Source: Siphonodentalium dalli
Taxonomy: Eukaryota > Mollusca > Scaphopoda > Gadilida > Siphonodentaliidae
DNA: 64,000 nt
Reading direction: 5' to 3'
Assembly: GCA_032622095.1 (NCBI GenBank)
Contig: CP136067.1
Span: 135,225,990 to 135,289,989, forward strand
The notes under the pieces are model-generated. The model was not told the DNA's origin and made no database searches. It was given only the letters and a program-made list of their open reading frames with translations. The translations under genes were made by a program, and so were the position numbers. This document shows positions 25,021 to 36,227 of this stretch, piece by piece. Positions within the stretch are counted from its first letter, which is position 1; every line of letters begins with the position of its first letter.

Positions 25021-25107
25021 ATGTCATCATCATGGCGATTCTGACGTATTTGCTGTGTTACGTCCGATCCATCGTTGGTGACAACACGCCGGTGACACCT
25101 AATCTAG
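25021..25107 (+). CDS. Cys-loop receptor, exon D (TM2 pore helix)
   Basis: Acceptor 'TTTTTCTCGTTCCAG' (AG 25019-25020), donor 'CTAG|GTGAAC'; phase 1 in and phase 1 out. Joined to exon C it reads R-D-R-I-V-I-Y-V-I-I-M-A-I-L-T-Y-L-L-C-Y-V-R-S, then G-D-N-T-P-V-T-P-N-L. A second possible donor at 25140 (ATG|GTGAGA) would add 32 bp and break phase with the next exon. With the 25107 end, the distance from the TM2-TM3 proline to the R-S after TM3 is exactly the family's 31 residues. Pore positions are unusual (see findings). Confidence 0.85.
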
Positions 25108-26083
25108 GTGAACATCTTACCTTACCGTACAGACAGATGGTGAGACATCAAGTATCGATCAATCGAATAAGGGTATAACAAAGAGGAATGTCGCATAAAG
25201 CTTACATGTATATATATATACATGTACAATGAAAATTTGGAGGCATGACACTCACTCAATATCGGTACCACAAATGTTCCACCATATTGACAACATTACT
25301 GGAAGATTAAGAGTTAGAACTTTTCAACTAGAAAATAGGTTGAGATGAATTAATTTCCCCACCAATAGTTAGTGATAGGTATGAGATTATAGACCGACCG
25401 AATATTGGATTTAGCATCCCAGTTTTCGGATGAAATTTTAAAATAAAAAAACTTGAGGTACAAGTCGAAACATTAAAACCTAGTGGTGCTTTTCCCGACA
25501 TTGGTCTTGTGCAAGGAGGTAGCAACTGACAAATCGGATCGAACCCCCATCGTGGAAACACAAGCCACGTCTTAAACGTCAAGACATAGTTCTGCCCATC
25601 GCTACACTAGGCAGGTCTGACTACTTCCATTGGTGACATCCACTTTTATGGATTTCCCGAACTTATCATATTAAAAAATTATACTCTATGACACGTGAAG
25701 ACTGTGTTGTATCCATCAAAGCCAAGGGACATTACTCTGCATTGCTGTTTGGCCACGTCCCTTCTTTGTTGTAAACTGGCTCCTGAGCTCCAAGTGAACT
25801 TTTGTCTGGCAACTGTACTGTTTATTATGACGATGTTTCTCAAATGTTATGTTATGGATGGTGTGTATCTCGGTAATGTGTCTATTATCTGATACCAAAT
25901 TGTACTTACACAATAACAACAAACACATTGCATAACTTTCAGTCTAAACAACGTATTGGGTTGTTCCCAAGGTATCTTTGAACAAGCCGCCAGGTTTGCA
26001 CAGGAAGTATTTCCGCTTTTCAGCCAGACTCAGTTACACGCACATGTACCATCTAGCTTTGACCTGGAGTTGGTTCGGATTAA

Positions 26084-26443
26084 AGACATATTATGGACTT
26101 GTTCGGGTTCGTGAAATTGATAAGTTAGTACTCAGGCGCATTGCCAACCTGTGAAATGTAGCATTCTACTAACATCGCCGAATATTTCTAAGAAATCAAC
26201 AATACCACTCTGTTGAACACATCGTCTGATGTACGCTCAATTGTAAATATTTACATGTAGAATCAACTATCGGCGATAATCTAACGCAAATTATTTCACC
26301 ATCGAGAGTCATTGCATTTAATTATTATATAAAAATGACGATACGTGTTGTCAATTTCTATTAATATTCGTACAAATAACTACCTTGAGCAAGAGTATTC
26401 TCCATTTCTATTTGATCACCCAACCGGAGTGTTTCACATCACT
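26084..26443 (-). mobile_element. TTAA-flanked element, family T3 copy 3
   Basis: Between TTAA (26080-26083) and TTAA (26444-26447), reverse complement of copies 1 and 2 ('TTATGGACTTGTTCGGGTTC' on the left, 'GGAGTGTTTCACATC' on the right). It lies in intron D. Confidence 0.8.
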
Positions 26444-27207
26444 TTAATGTGTCTATAGTGTAAGGGATAATTCGGCCCATTAGAGAAGTGTCACAGGTGT
26501 TGTGATGAAAAAGAATATTGAATATTTTGTGGAAACTATGCACTGGGCAGTCTCAGATTCAGAGCTGACAAACAGTTTTTGTTATATTTTAGCACCTACA
26601 AGGAATATAGACTATCGCATACATTCAGGCTAAAACATGGATATTTTGTAGATAAACAAGTTGTTTTTTGGAGTTCCTGATAGACTCCCGTTTCCTTGTT
26701 CTATTAACTAGTTTACGTGTGTTTCAACATCTAGCGACTCGAGGATAAAGTTCGTTTATGGTTTACTACGTCGATTTACGCCCACGTTCTCGGCAAATAA
26801 AAGTATGCACACATTCTATTTCTAGTTATGTTGTCATAAACATAATATATGTTATTAATTGGTTGTTTCCATATTGGCCGCGTTATGAGGCCGAGGTCTG
26901 TCGTATTGACTTCCCTTCGTTGATACTATCGAGTTATACATCAAAATAAAGGAAAATTCATGGCCAATAAGACACAATGAAATATATTGTGACTGAGAGG
27001 AACGATTTTGAGAATCTATGACGAATATGATAGATGGTGTATTATCGGACTTGTGAACCTTGTCACTGTTATAATATTGGTATATCTGGTATTTAACCAC
27101 AGGGGCATGTGTACAGTATCCTACAAGAAAACCATAGTCAGAAATGGTAACGCCACCAAAATCATATTATTAGCCATAAATATAAATTATAATATAATTA
27201 TAATATA

Positions 27208-27263
27208 AAAATATTATTCATTAGCTAGCGCTAATATAGGCGCTAACTAATGAATAATATTAT
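27208..27263. repeat. Short near-perfect palindrome in intron D
   Basis: AATATTATTCATTAG...GCGC pairs with GCGC..CTAATGAATAATATT around an 8-bp centre. Confidence 0.8.
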
Positions 27264-27851
27264 TTGATTGACTTGTTAAATAACATCTAATAAATATTCA
27301 TCTTATTCACAACTTTAAGGAGTCCTTCTGGCACACACGAGAATATTTATCGCCGTTTGATTTGCACCAAGTGAACTCGGCGCATATATAATTGATAGAA
27401 CAGACCTCTATTATGATGATCGTGTCGTTATTTGTTTAAGATGCGTATCAATTGACATATACGCACCGTTCCCTCATTAAAATCTACATATATCGCCCAT
27501 TTTAAGTGACCTCCGCGAATTCGGGGTCTTCCGCAAAGTGACCTCCACAAATCGGGATCTAATGCAAATCGTCGCACCCAATGCAATTTGTAAACAAATA
27601 CGATTGACATGCGTTTTAACGAGGTGAGCTTTAATTAAATGAAAGAAGCATTCTACATAAACTATTTGTCATGGACTCAGCCAGTGTGCCATATATATGT
27701 GTCAACTAAGGTCGCTTTGCGTGGTAAAAGTGAAAAGTGAAAGTGGAAAATCCTATTGAAAATGAAAGTAGCCTACAATATTGGGAATTTCGCGGCAGAT
27801 TGCAGTGAATCTATACTATTGGAAGTGAATGTACAATTCCTGGAATTCTAT

Positions 27852-27936
27852 CAGATATCGCGACTCTGCTCGTTTTCGTGATCATAGGTTATATAGGGCC
27901 TATATGACCACGAAAACGAGTCGAGTCGCGATACAT
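27852..27936. repeat. Palindrome in intron D
   Basis: 'ATCGCGACTC-GCTCGTTTTCGTG' pairs with 'CACGAAAACGAGTCGAGTCG', with arms of ~35 bp including 'ATATAGGGCCTATAT'. Confidence 0.85.
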
Positions 27937-28487
27937 CCATCGGTACAAACACATTGTGTATACGATACAATTTTGACTTGATGACCAGAAAATAAATATG
28001 GCGGTTACTCCAAGTCTCCAACAGAACAGACATGCGCGCTCCAATTAAAATTACCCATAATTCACTTCACTACACCAGGGGTTCCCAATGGGTTATACAT
28101 TATTTTCAGGCTATCAGATTATTTATATTTTCAAGAACATATTATTACACCGGTGACTTTAAGTTTACAATTTCAGCCTGTCCTGACTCTATCGGTATGT
28201 TTGAGTTATATTTTCAAGAACATATTATTTACGGTGGCGTTAACTTTACAATTTCAGCATTTACGTGATTCTATCGGTACGATTGAGCAAGGTACAAAAA
28301 ACCTATTCTCTCACAATGTATTCGCTCACTGCTCCACAGATTATCAAAAACTGAAAAACAGCTTACACCACCTTGTGGCGTAATAATCGTATTAGTAACT
28401 CTACTGCCTCTGATAGCCGTGTGCCCTGTGCACAGGCACAGTCTATATGTTTAGTTATAGACGTTGTCTTGCTCTTTTCACTTGCAG

Positions 28488-28606
28488 TATCTTATTATGC
28501 AACCACCATAGTCATCGACGTCATATGTATGCTGTTATCTATAATCGTCACACAGATGTATAGCAGGAGCGGGAAAAGGGGGCGTGTTCCATCAATGCTT
28601 AGACCG
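28488..28606 (+). CDS. Cys-loop receptor, exon E (TM3)
   Basis: Acceptor 'GCTCTTTTCACTTGCAG' (AG 28486-28487), donor 'AGACCG|GTAAGT'; phase 1 in, phase 0 out. It encodes S-Y-Y-A-T-T-I-V-I-D-V-I-C-M-L-L-S-I-I-V-T as TM3, followed by a basic stretch (R-S-G-K-R-G-R) at the start of the cytoplasmic loop. The R-S after TM3 aligns with the family's H-H-R-S. Confidence 0.88.
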
Positions 28607-28661
28607 GTAAGTCAGACTGAACGTGCTGGTGTGATACCAGCATGCAAGTATCGCACATTAA

Positions 28662-29119
28662 AGGTACTCCATCCGATCAGACGGTCCCCATATCATCAAA
28701 TTTTAACAACAACATCAACAACATTTCTTCAAAATACGCTTCAGTTATCAGAATCGATTAATTACAACAAAATAATGCAAACCGCTGTCAACTATAAATT
28801 TTCCCTTTACGTGATATCTATCAACATGTTGTTCAACGAAATATGGCCGTATTAGCACTTGAGTATCGCGACATTTGACCGTATTACACTTGATTTTTGA
28901 GTTATCCACCTTCATCCGGAATTTTGTCCGAGACCGTCGGTTTGACGATTTTTTTTCTGGGCCACAAATAAGTACACATTTCGAGAAATAACAAATATCA
29001 CATATCTATATCTGATCACACTGAGCTTTGATGGGTGGATTCATCGATGAACCAAATATTTCTAATCCCCGAAGCCAAAGAAATAGTAATTTGGGAGCGT
29101 GATTTCGGATTATTCACCT
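28662..29119 (+). mobile_element. TTAA-flanked MITE, family T1 copy 1 (intron E)
   Basis: Between TTAA (28658-28661) and TTAA (29120-29123). The left end is AGGTACTCCATCCGATCAG and the right end is its diverged complement. It begins only ~55 bp after the exon E donor. Confidence 0.8.
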
Positions 29120-29123
29120 TTAA

Positions 29124-31367
29124 ATAAAATAGAGTTGTCCCGTTGAAACAAGAAGCGTCGAATGAGTGTAGTTTACAAGAAAAAAAAGCACGTGTTCATA
29201 ACGAAATTGGATATATATTACTGTTATAAACTACAAAGAGACGCAAACCTACATGTATAAAGTGTTGATGATAAAAATCTTTAAAAGTCACAAGACTTTT
29301 ATTATTCTTTTTTAGGAGTAGAAAAAAATGTACCTGAAAAATCTGACTGAATTTATTTATTATAAGAGTCCGTCCAAAACCTTTGTTGTCTGATAACTTG
29401 AAGAATAATAGTCGACATAAGTTTATGAAACTTGGTTGTATGGGCTTCATGTTAGAAAGTCCCGGCCAAGTTCGAATTTTGGTCCACTTCGACCATTTCT
29501 GATGGAGTTATGCCCCCTTTCGACTTCCAATTAGCTAATTGTGTTGTTGCCAGAATGATAACTTGTGTATTATTTTGTGACGCATGTTTCTAGAATTACA
29601 GCGTTCTTGCTGTGTCGTATTTGCACATTCGAATGCATCACGTGGTCCAGCCGCATCCGGTTGATGTCACGTAACGTAAACGACGTTCGCCTCAGCCAGG
29701 AGACCAGAACTTTATTGACGGATTCTAGGACGGATGAATGTGTAATAAACACACAACACGAATGTTAATGGGTTTGTTGACATGGCACTTGCGCCATCGC
29801 ATTACAGAACTCGAGGCTATGCCTCTCGTTCTATTCTTCCGTGGTTACACTCGTGTCGTATTAACAAACCCATTAACTCTTTCGCCACCAAATTTATAGA
29901 GTCCAAATTGTCCAGGACACCGGGTTTGCAGCAGTTTATATGGAAATTCAGTGTCTCACATGTGGGGCATTCATACTAGTATTTATAGATGAGGTAGGTA
30001 TGGATACCCATATATTGTCATGACCAGTGACAACTGCCCATCAATTTGAGCTAACTGCCGATGGATGACGTCATATAATTGTGATTATATCACCATGGTA
30101 ACGCATACCATATGTACCAGGTGCGTAAATACATTTGAAATCAATATTTACTGTTACAGTTAACGTTATTTGCAATATTTCACCACACAAGTATATTGAC
30201 CAAACTCACATTCAAATAGTTAGCACTATATACATCACATGTCGTTGATTTAGCATATGTGGTGATTAAGAATGAAATTAGAAGGCGTACAATGAGCATA
30301 GTGATGAGAACAGACCAAGTGTATGCCCAAGAAGGCTTTATTTAACCGAGATAGACCCATTTTCCCGGATTTAAGCCCACGTGTATTCATCTGTAATAAT
30401 GCTAAGCAATTATGAATAACTTTCCAAACACAACTGGCAATGATCTCATTGCATGCCCAAAATGTGTATGCATGTCAATATCATGCTTACAACCGTGATG
30501 ATGCACTCGCAGCTATTATTGAAGTCGCAGTATTGCACGGCACGGTGAATTTCGTAACATTACGTCGAAAATAGGAGACACTAGACGGTTACCACAGAAA
30601 ACGTCGCTAGAAAGGGCAACAATCTTCTTTATTTCACAAACATGTGTTATCGCAATGTGTTTGTCATAAACAATAACACACGTAATCAATCGGTACATGT
30701 GTATCTGATATTAAAAATCCACACCTGGCATTGCTTCGTCAGCATTTTTGGGGGAAACCCAGGGAAACCCCACAATAGTAATTGTGACGTCATACATCTA
30801 CTGTATATATTTAGGTCGGGAACATCTCATTGTGGCTGTATTTGTCAGGTATACGTGTTCCACAGTAAATTAGTATTGATACAGAATATCACCAAATGAT
30901 ATCTAAGTCGCCAGTCAATAAAATCATTAGTATATATATCCCCGCAAACGTGATATTATTGCCTGTTATTCCCGAAAATTATTTTATGCCGGCTAAAGCG
31001 GGCAGCGGTGTTGAACGTAATTTACGTCGTGCCCGCTAAAGCGGGCTGCGGTGTTGAAAGAGTTAACATACTCGGGTCGGTCTGTGTGTATATAGACCGA
31101 ATTTCATGAAACGTCTTAATATGTGAATGTGCCCATCAAGTGAAAATTTAGGTCCGACCTAGCCATTTCTGATGGAGTTTTAAACCCCCTTTCGACTTAG
31201 AATATGGTTGCCCTGATGATAACTAGAGATGTAGCTATAAAATTTAGCACAGGCAAATATGGACCCAAAAAAAGTCCACCGGGGCGGGGGGGGGGGGGCG
31301 TGTGTGTGGCCAAGAGCCATTTAATTAAAATTACAATTACTAATGCGATCTTCATACTATTTTTCAG
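29124..31367. other. Intron E, remaining part; scattered repeats
   Basis: Holds inverted pieces at ~29755-29785 and 29858-29876 ('GTTAATGGGTTTGTT'), and related blocks at ~29498 and ~31160 ('CCATTTCTGATGGAGTT'). A tandem pair of ~40 bp at 30988-31065 carries 'GCTAAAGCGGGC.GCGGTG'. A G-rich run lies at 31279-31301. No exon is required here. Confidence 0.45.
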
Positions 31368-31523
31368 ATGGGATGTACCAACTCAGTTTGTTTCCTGGAT
31401 AGTTTCCATGTAAGGTTATACCAGCCTATAGCCATTCACGTGAAGCCCAAGAAACATGATGATCATGATCCAGAGGCAGGACACACTGACCACCATCTTG
31501 CCCATTCCAACGAGATCGTTAAG
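31368..31523 (+). CDS. Cys-loop receptor, exon F (His/Asp-rich cytoplasmic loop)
   Basis: Acceptor 'CATACTATTTTTCAG' (AG 31366-31367); phase 0 in and out, 52 codons. The donor is AAG|GCAAGT, a textbook GC-type 5' splice site. The loop is short and rich in His and Asp (K-K-H-D-D-H-D, then H-T-D-H-H-L-A-H) and ends N-E-I-V-K, which runs into the MA helix of exon G. No kinase or export motif was recognised. The last 15 bases of the exon are also the start of the tandem repeat that fills the following ~640 bp. Confidence 0.82.
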
Positions 31524-32150
31524 GCAAGTACATATATAGAAAACGCACCATAGCTACGCGATCGTTAAGGTACGTACATACAGACAAAATCCACCATATC
31601 AATTAAATTAGTAAGGCAAGTATAGATACATATAAAACCCACCATAGCAACGAGGTCGATAAGACAAATACACCCGGATATAACTCACCACAGAAACGGG
31701 ATCTTTGTGGCAAGTGCACATGGATATAACTCACTATAACGCGCGGATAGAACCCACCATATGAACGAGATCGGCAAGCCAAGTACGCACGGTTAGATCT
31801 CACCATAACAGCGGGATTATTAATGCTAGTACATGTACACGAATAGAACCGCCATAGCAACGATATCGCTAAGGCGAGTACACAGTACACACGGATAGAA
31901 CACACCAATAGCCACCATATCAAGGGGGTAATCATTATTGAAAGTACACACGGAAATAACTGACCCTATAGCATCGATATTGAAAAGGGAAGTACACGTG
32001 GGTAGCAGCAACGAGATCGACAAGTCGAATACAAACGGATATAACCCACCATAGCAACTAGATCGTTAGGGAGATAACCTATTATGTGGAGGAGCGAGAT
32101 CAGCAAGATAAGTACACGCATAGAATATACCATTACATTGAGATCGTTAA
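31509..32150 (+). repeat. Degenerate ~46-bp tandem repeat starting inside exon F
   Basis: About 13 units with the approximate pattern 'CGAGATCGTTAAGGCAAGTA' followed by 'CACACGGATAGAACCCACCA'. The first unit overlaps the last 15 exon bases and the splice donor, and later units carry decayed copies of the donor. It ends where T1 copy 2 begins. Confidence 0.85.
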
Positions 32151-32435
32151 AGGTACTCAATCCGATCAGACGCTCCTAAATTACTATTTCTTTGGCTTCA
32201 GGTGTAAACAATATTTGATTCGAGTTGAGGAACCCCACCCTTCAAAGCTCAGAGTGATCAGATATCTATTTTTGAAGTTTGTTATTTCTCGAGATCGGCA
32301 GTAATAAGTGGCCCACCAACACGTGGTGAAAAGGGCGGTCTTGCGGATGAAGATTGTAAACTCTAAAATCAAGTGGTTATTATTACCACTTGATTTTAGA
32401 GTCATCTTTCTATCAAATATTTGTGGCGCCATCAG
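32151..32435 (-). mobile_element. Family T1 copy 2, truncated at its right side (intron F)
   Basis: TTAA (32147-32150), then AGGTACTCAATCCGATCAG. Body blocks ('AAATTACTATTTCTTTGGCTTC', less than the full element) match other copies in reverse. Contains an inner palindrome at 32359-32402 built on 'CTCTAAAATCAAGTGG'. A right terminus with TTAA was not found. Confidence 0.7.
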
Positions 32436-32439
32436 TCGT

Positions 32440-34289
32440 ATTCACCAGTGGGACTATTTTAAAAACCAGGTGGTTTATTTCGTAGCACCTCAACGCACAA
32501 TGTGTATGTGGTCTTCGATATATAGTGTTTGGAGTGTAACCCATTGGTTTGATTGTCCCATCGTAGCAATGAATATCAGATCGAGGACCACAGATACTCT
32601 GGCTATTGAGTCTCGCCCAGAATAAACCACGTGGTTTATAAAATGGACTAAGCTGGTGATTGTTACTGCTATTTTTCTGTTAGAAACTTACGAATTGCAG
32701 CTCGGCAGCTGTCAACGAAGATATGTTGAGCTCTATCCGCGCTACTGGGCGTCACAACGGTCCTAGGTTTCGGGTTAATCGTATTGCGACTGTAGAGTTA
32801 AACGCTGTTCAAGTTTCGCGCCTATTGGTGACCTTTGAGCAAGATTACTCGTGTTGTGACTGCTTCGCATCACCCATACTTGACAAGAAACGTATTTTAT
32901 TTGAAAATAATACAAAAGGAATGGGGGCACACGTTTTTTCAACTTATGAAGCCCATCTCCCAATACAGTCGATTTAGATACAAAATGTTTACAAGATGAC
33001 AGCTGAACATATTTACATGCATGATTTTATTATTTTATGGTGATTGGTGTAGTGCCTTCCAGAGCATATTGCTATATGGGTTATGGCTAATTTGGTAGCA
33101 ATAACATTTGGTGGGGTTTGTGTGATTTTTGTTCGTTTAACTAATGTTGGAGCAGGGTTTTATGCAAAGGGGTATTTTCTTCATATATATATGTTAGTCA
33201 AGTGTTAGTCAGCTACTCTGGAAGACAGTACATACGGTAGATCAATGTCATAGAGAACTGGTGATTGAGTGGGGGAGTAGGTCCATAAGCGGGGAGCCAG
33301 TTGATTACTAAACTGCGTAGTTCCTATATTTACCGGTGTACTTAGACAATTTGTAGTCCTTCCTTGTGAATGTATTTTGTTTTAAATTCAGTTATCGAAA
33401 CGCTTTGTTGCTACAATATATTGCTGAATTATATCGAACCGTTTCTTATTACTTTGGGACGAGATATATGGTATTCCGAAAAGAATTTCGTTAATATTGA
33501 GAATACTTTAAGGGAGTACTCGCTTCGGTGTCGATATATCTTGTCAGTATGCTAATCTTGATATGTACAGTAGAAAGCTGTGTTGTCCTGTGACCGAGGT
33601 AATAAATGATGTAAAGTGAATTGTAATTCGACCTTGCCTAAACCTACATACAAGGCTCGTCCTGATTGGTCAATATCCTGTGTTCCCATGGAAACACGAC
33701 TGTCGTTTTGAAATGTGAAATGTGAAATGTGAAATGCTGCCAACGCCTCAAACTTTCAGAAGTCAAGCAACACGGGCATTGGTTAATGTCATGCTATAGA
33801 CCGAAGCAAGAGACATATAATGACTACCTACTGTACTAGACTGAAGTTTATTGTGGTCGGATATGGTGTCATGTGAGGCGAAGTGAGATCAATATTAGGC
33901 GAGGCCGTAGATAGAACAAAAACAAGTCTTAACTGAATTTTTTTTGCCAAAAAGGCAATGAAAATGGGTTCAACAGTGACGTCATGTTTGACGTTACAGT
34001 TCTAAGAGAAGAACTGTTTGGTGAAAAATCATACCACGCAGAGCTAGAAACTGGGCTATTATATAGCAGGTTGAACGTATGCCATTACAGTTTCGACAAA
34101 AACATACAGTCGAATTACAGAAACTGATTGTATGACTCCGCTTCGCATCGTCCTATACAATCAGTTTCTTTGCGTTCAAATTCTACTATATATACACGCG
34201 GATGCGCAGTGCATTTATTTCTTAATTGAAACTTTAATTCGCTGTGTAAATTGCTCGTTTATTTATTATTGAATAAATCTCATCCGCAG
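32440..34289. other. Intron F, distal part
   Basis: A palindrome at ~34098-34172 ('GAAACTGATTGTAT' facing 'ATACAATCAGTTTC') has a ~25-base loop. 'ACCAGGTGGTTTATTT' (32466) faces 'AATAAACCACGTGGTTTAT' (32622). 'GTGAAATGTGAAATGTGAAATG' is a simple repeat near 33716. No exon is required. Confidence 0.45.
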
Positions 34290-34442
34290 GCTCTGAAGGA
34301 TCAGGACACTAAACACCAGGTGGCTGTCGCCGCAGATGACATGCGCGACGAATGGCGACAGTTCACTTTGCTCATCGATAGAATACTGTTTGTTGTATTC
34401 TTTTGCATCTTTGTTGTGTACACGTACTCTCTGCTTGGATGA
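34290..34442 (+). CDS. Cys-loop receptor, exon G (MA helix, TM4, stop)
   Basis: Acceptor 'AAATCTCATCCGCAG' (AG 34288-34289), phase 0, stop TGA at 34440-34442. The amphipathic segment A-D-D-M-R-D-E-W-R-Q-F leads into D-R-I-L-F-V-V-F-F-C-I-F-V-V-Y, the family's W-x-x-x-A-x-x-x-D-R-x-x-x-x-x-F motif and TM4. Only seven residues follow TM4. This is a typical C-terminal exon for a nicotinic-type subunit. Confidence 0.92.
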   Translation, partial: ALKDQDTKHQVAVAADDMRDEWRQFTLLIDRILFVVFFCIFVVYTYSLLG

Positions 34443-34579
34443 CGTCATCGCTGCCTATAGTCTTGAGTTGGAAAGATTGCAGCCTTTGCAGTCCGGTGCA
34501 ACACAACCTTCAACCAAATGCGCAGACGTCACGAGTGAGGTGCGCCTCAGATGACAGGAGGGGAGCATGCATGGATACA

Positions 34580-34836
34580 AGCCTTGAAATAGCGTGTCTG
34601 TCATTTGCAGAATGAGGTCCACAGAGGGTGAATTTAGTGATGCTACCCGCATAGCGGGCTAGCATCACCAAATTCACCCTCTGGGAACCTCATTCGGCTG
34701 AGGTGTAAGCAGAATGGGGTCCCCACAGGGTGAATTTGGTGATGCTAGCCCGCTATGCGGGATAGCATCACTAAATTCACCCTCTGTGGACCTCATTCTG
34801 CAAATGACAGACACACTATTTCAAGGCATGCATGGA
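34580..34836. repeat. Nested (four-arm) palindrome just after the stop codon
   Basis: The outer arms 'GCCTTGAAATAGCGTGTCTG' and 'GACACACTATTTCAAGGC' pair. Each half is itself a palindrome ('GGTGAATTTAGTGATGCTA' against 'TAGCATCACCAAATTCACC' and the converse). A related fragment lies at 48405-48515. It probably falls in the 3' UTR if the transcript extends this far. Confidence 0.88.
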
Positions 34837-35261
34837 TACGTTTGGTGTTTGGTAATGAATAAGGGACGGTTCCAGCCAATTATCAAGTCGATGTGAAGGT
34901 GAAGGATTGGGAATGGATACGCGTGTCCGTGTGCTTCGAAGTACACGAGGTTAGAATCGCAAAGTTGAGAACAGTGGACCAGATCGAAGTAACATGAAAT
35001 GCATGTATGCGCCACGTACGAATATAATTGAACATATATGCCAAGAGATCATCCCCGGTTAAATCATCCTGCTACGATTTAAGTGATGGTTCCTGCTGAT
35101 TTAGCTATGATGACGGTGGGGGGAAATAATGCTGTTGAGAAATAGGTACAGTTTTTGTTGAAATTGTCATTTTAGAGGTCTTTGGCTAAACGGAACGATT
35201 CAAAGAAAAGCCATTACATGTACAAAACATTCAACAACATATATACTTTAAAATAATTTAA

Positions 35262-35605
35262 ACGTACTCAATCCGATCAGACGGTCCCCATACCATCAAG
35301 ATACAACAAGGACAACATTTCTTCAAAATACGCTTTTGTTATCAGAATTGATTTATTGCAACAAAATTACCACTTGATTTTAGAGTTATCCATATTCATT
35401 CGCAATTTTGTCCGAGAACTTCCGTTTGACCACGTGTTTCTGGGCCACATATTATCACACATCTCGATAAATAACAAACTTCAAAAATTGATATCTGATC
35501 ACTCCGAGCTTTGATGGGTGGGTTCCTCGAGTCAATTCAAATATTGTTTTACCCCCGAACACAAAGAAATAGTAATTTAGGAGGGTCTGATCGGATTGAG
35601 TACCT
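35262..35605 (+). mobile_element. Family T1 copy 3
   Basis: The left end (C)GTACTCAATCCGATCAGACG follows TTAA (35258-35261). The right end 'GTCTGATCGGATTGAGTACC' is followed by TTAC, so one flank has mutated. 344 bp, with an internal deletion relative to copy 4. Confidence 0.82.
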
Positions 35606-35704
35606 TTACTAATGTCTGAGTTGGTTGTTACAAAGTCACAATAATCCAGATGGCTGTTTCGATCGTTTTTCGACAACAAGGGCAGCCATTATTTCCATTT
35701 AAAA

Positions 35705-36096
35705 CCCTTTACCCAACAAACCGGCCAAAACCGGCCAAATAAAGCTTCAACAGCCTAAAATATCTTCGGTCTGTCTCAATAGAACCATACAAATATGGAT
35801 ATCATTGGAACCGGCTCCTTGACCACATTGTGATAGTTACAGTTATGCCCTGTGCCAATGCATTCTCTTATATATGCGAGTCGACCATAGGTCGCCTCGC
35901 ATATATAAGAGAATGCATTGGCCTAAAAAAAATCTTTTCTTAACACTTTTTACCATTTTTTCTTACATTCTTTAACAATTTTATAATTTTTAATGTCTTA
36001 AGCCAATGCATTCTCTTATATATGCGAGGCGACCTATGGTCGACTCGCATATATAAGAGAATGCATTGGCACAGGGCCCTTCTGTTGGGTAAAGGG
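35705..36096 (+). mobile_element. Double-hairpin MITE, family T2 copy 3
   Basis: Same body as the other T2 copies, with hairpins at 35855-35921 and 36003-36069. The flanks read AAAA and TTAT rather than TTAA, so the target site is degraded. It carries an AATAAA (35738-35743), the first I see by eye downstream of the receptor stop codon. Confidence 0.88.
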
Positions 36097-36227
36097 TTAT
36101 AATTTATAATCATGCTCTTAAATGTTTCACACAGACATGCACTAGCTTTTCGCTGGGATTTTCCAAGGATAAAAAAATAATAATTTGAGAAAAATAACGG
36201 CACGTTTTATTAAGAGCATCATATTGC

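Larger units (their letters stand above)
6005..34442 (+). other. Gene model: divergent Cys-loop receptor subunit, 7 exons, 5' end missing
   Basis: Predicted subunit of a pentameric ligand-gated ion channel of the plasma membrane. The exons are 6005-6087, 15733-15866, 20717-21135, 25021-25107, 28488-28606, 31368-31523 and 34290-34442, together about 382 codons. Every junction is in phase (0, 2, 1, 1, 0, 0), and all splice sites are GT-AG except the last intron, which reads GC-AG. Order and spacing match the nicotinic receptor family: beta-1, a loop ending V-P...N-G-Y-D-G, the Cys loop, TM1, TM2, TM3, a short cytoplasmic loop, MA helix and TM4. There is no vicinal Cys pair in loop C, so it is not an alpha-type subunit. 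Ligand-site aromatics and pore residues are largely replaced. No ATG-containing first exon was found. Family membership is firm; ligand and ion selectivity cannot be told. It might be a pseudogene, but all seven exons are open. Confidence 0.86.

Noticed and set aside
25108-25139. Extended TM2 exon using the GTGAGA donor at 25140
   Set aside because: It breaks phase with the TM3 exon and spoils the family's fixed TM2-TM3 spacing.
31509-32150. Possible CRISPR-like array
   Set aside because: Units are contiguous and degenerate with no spacers, in animal DNA.
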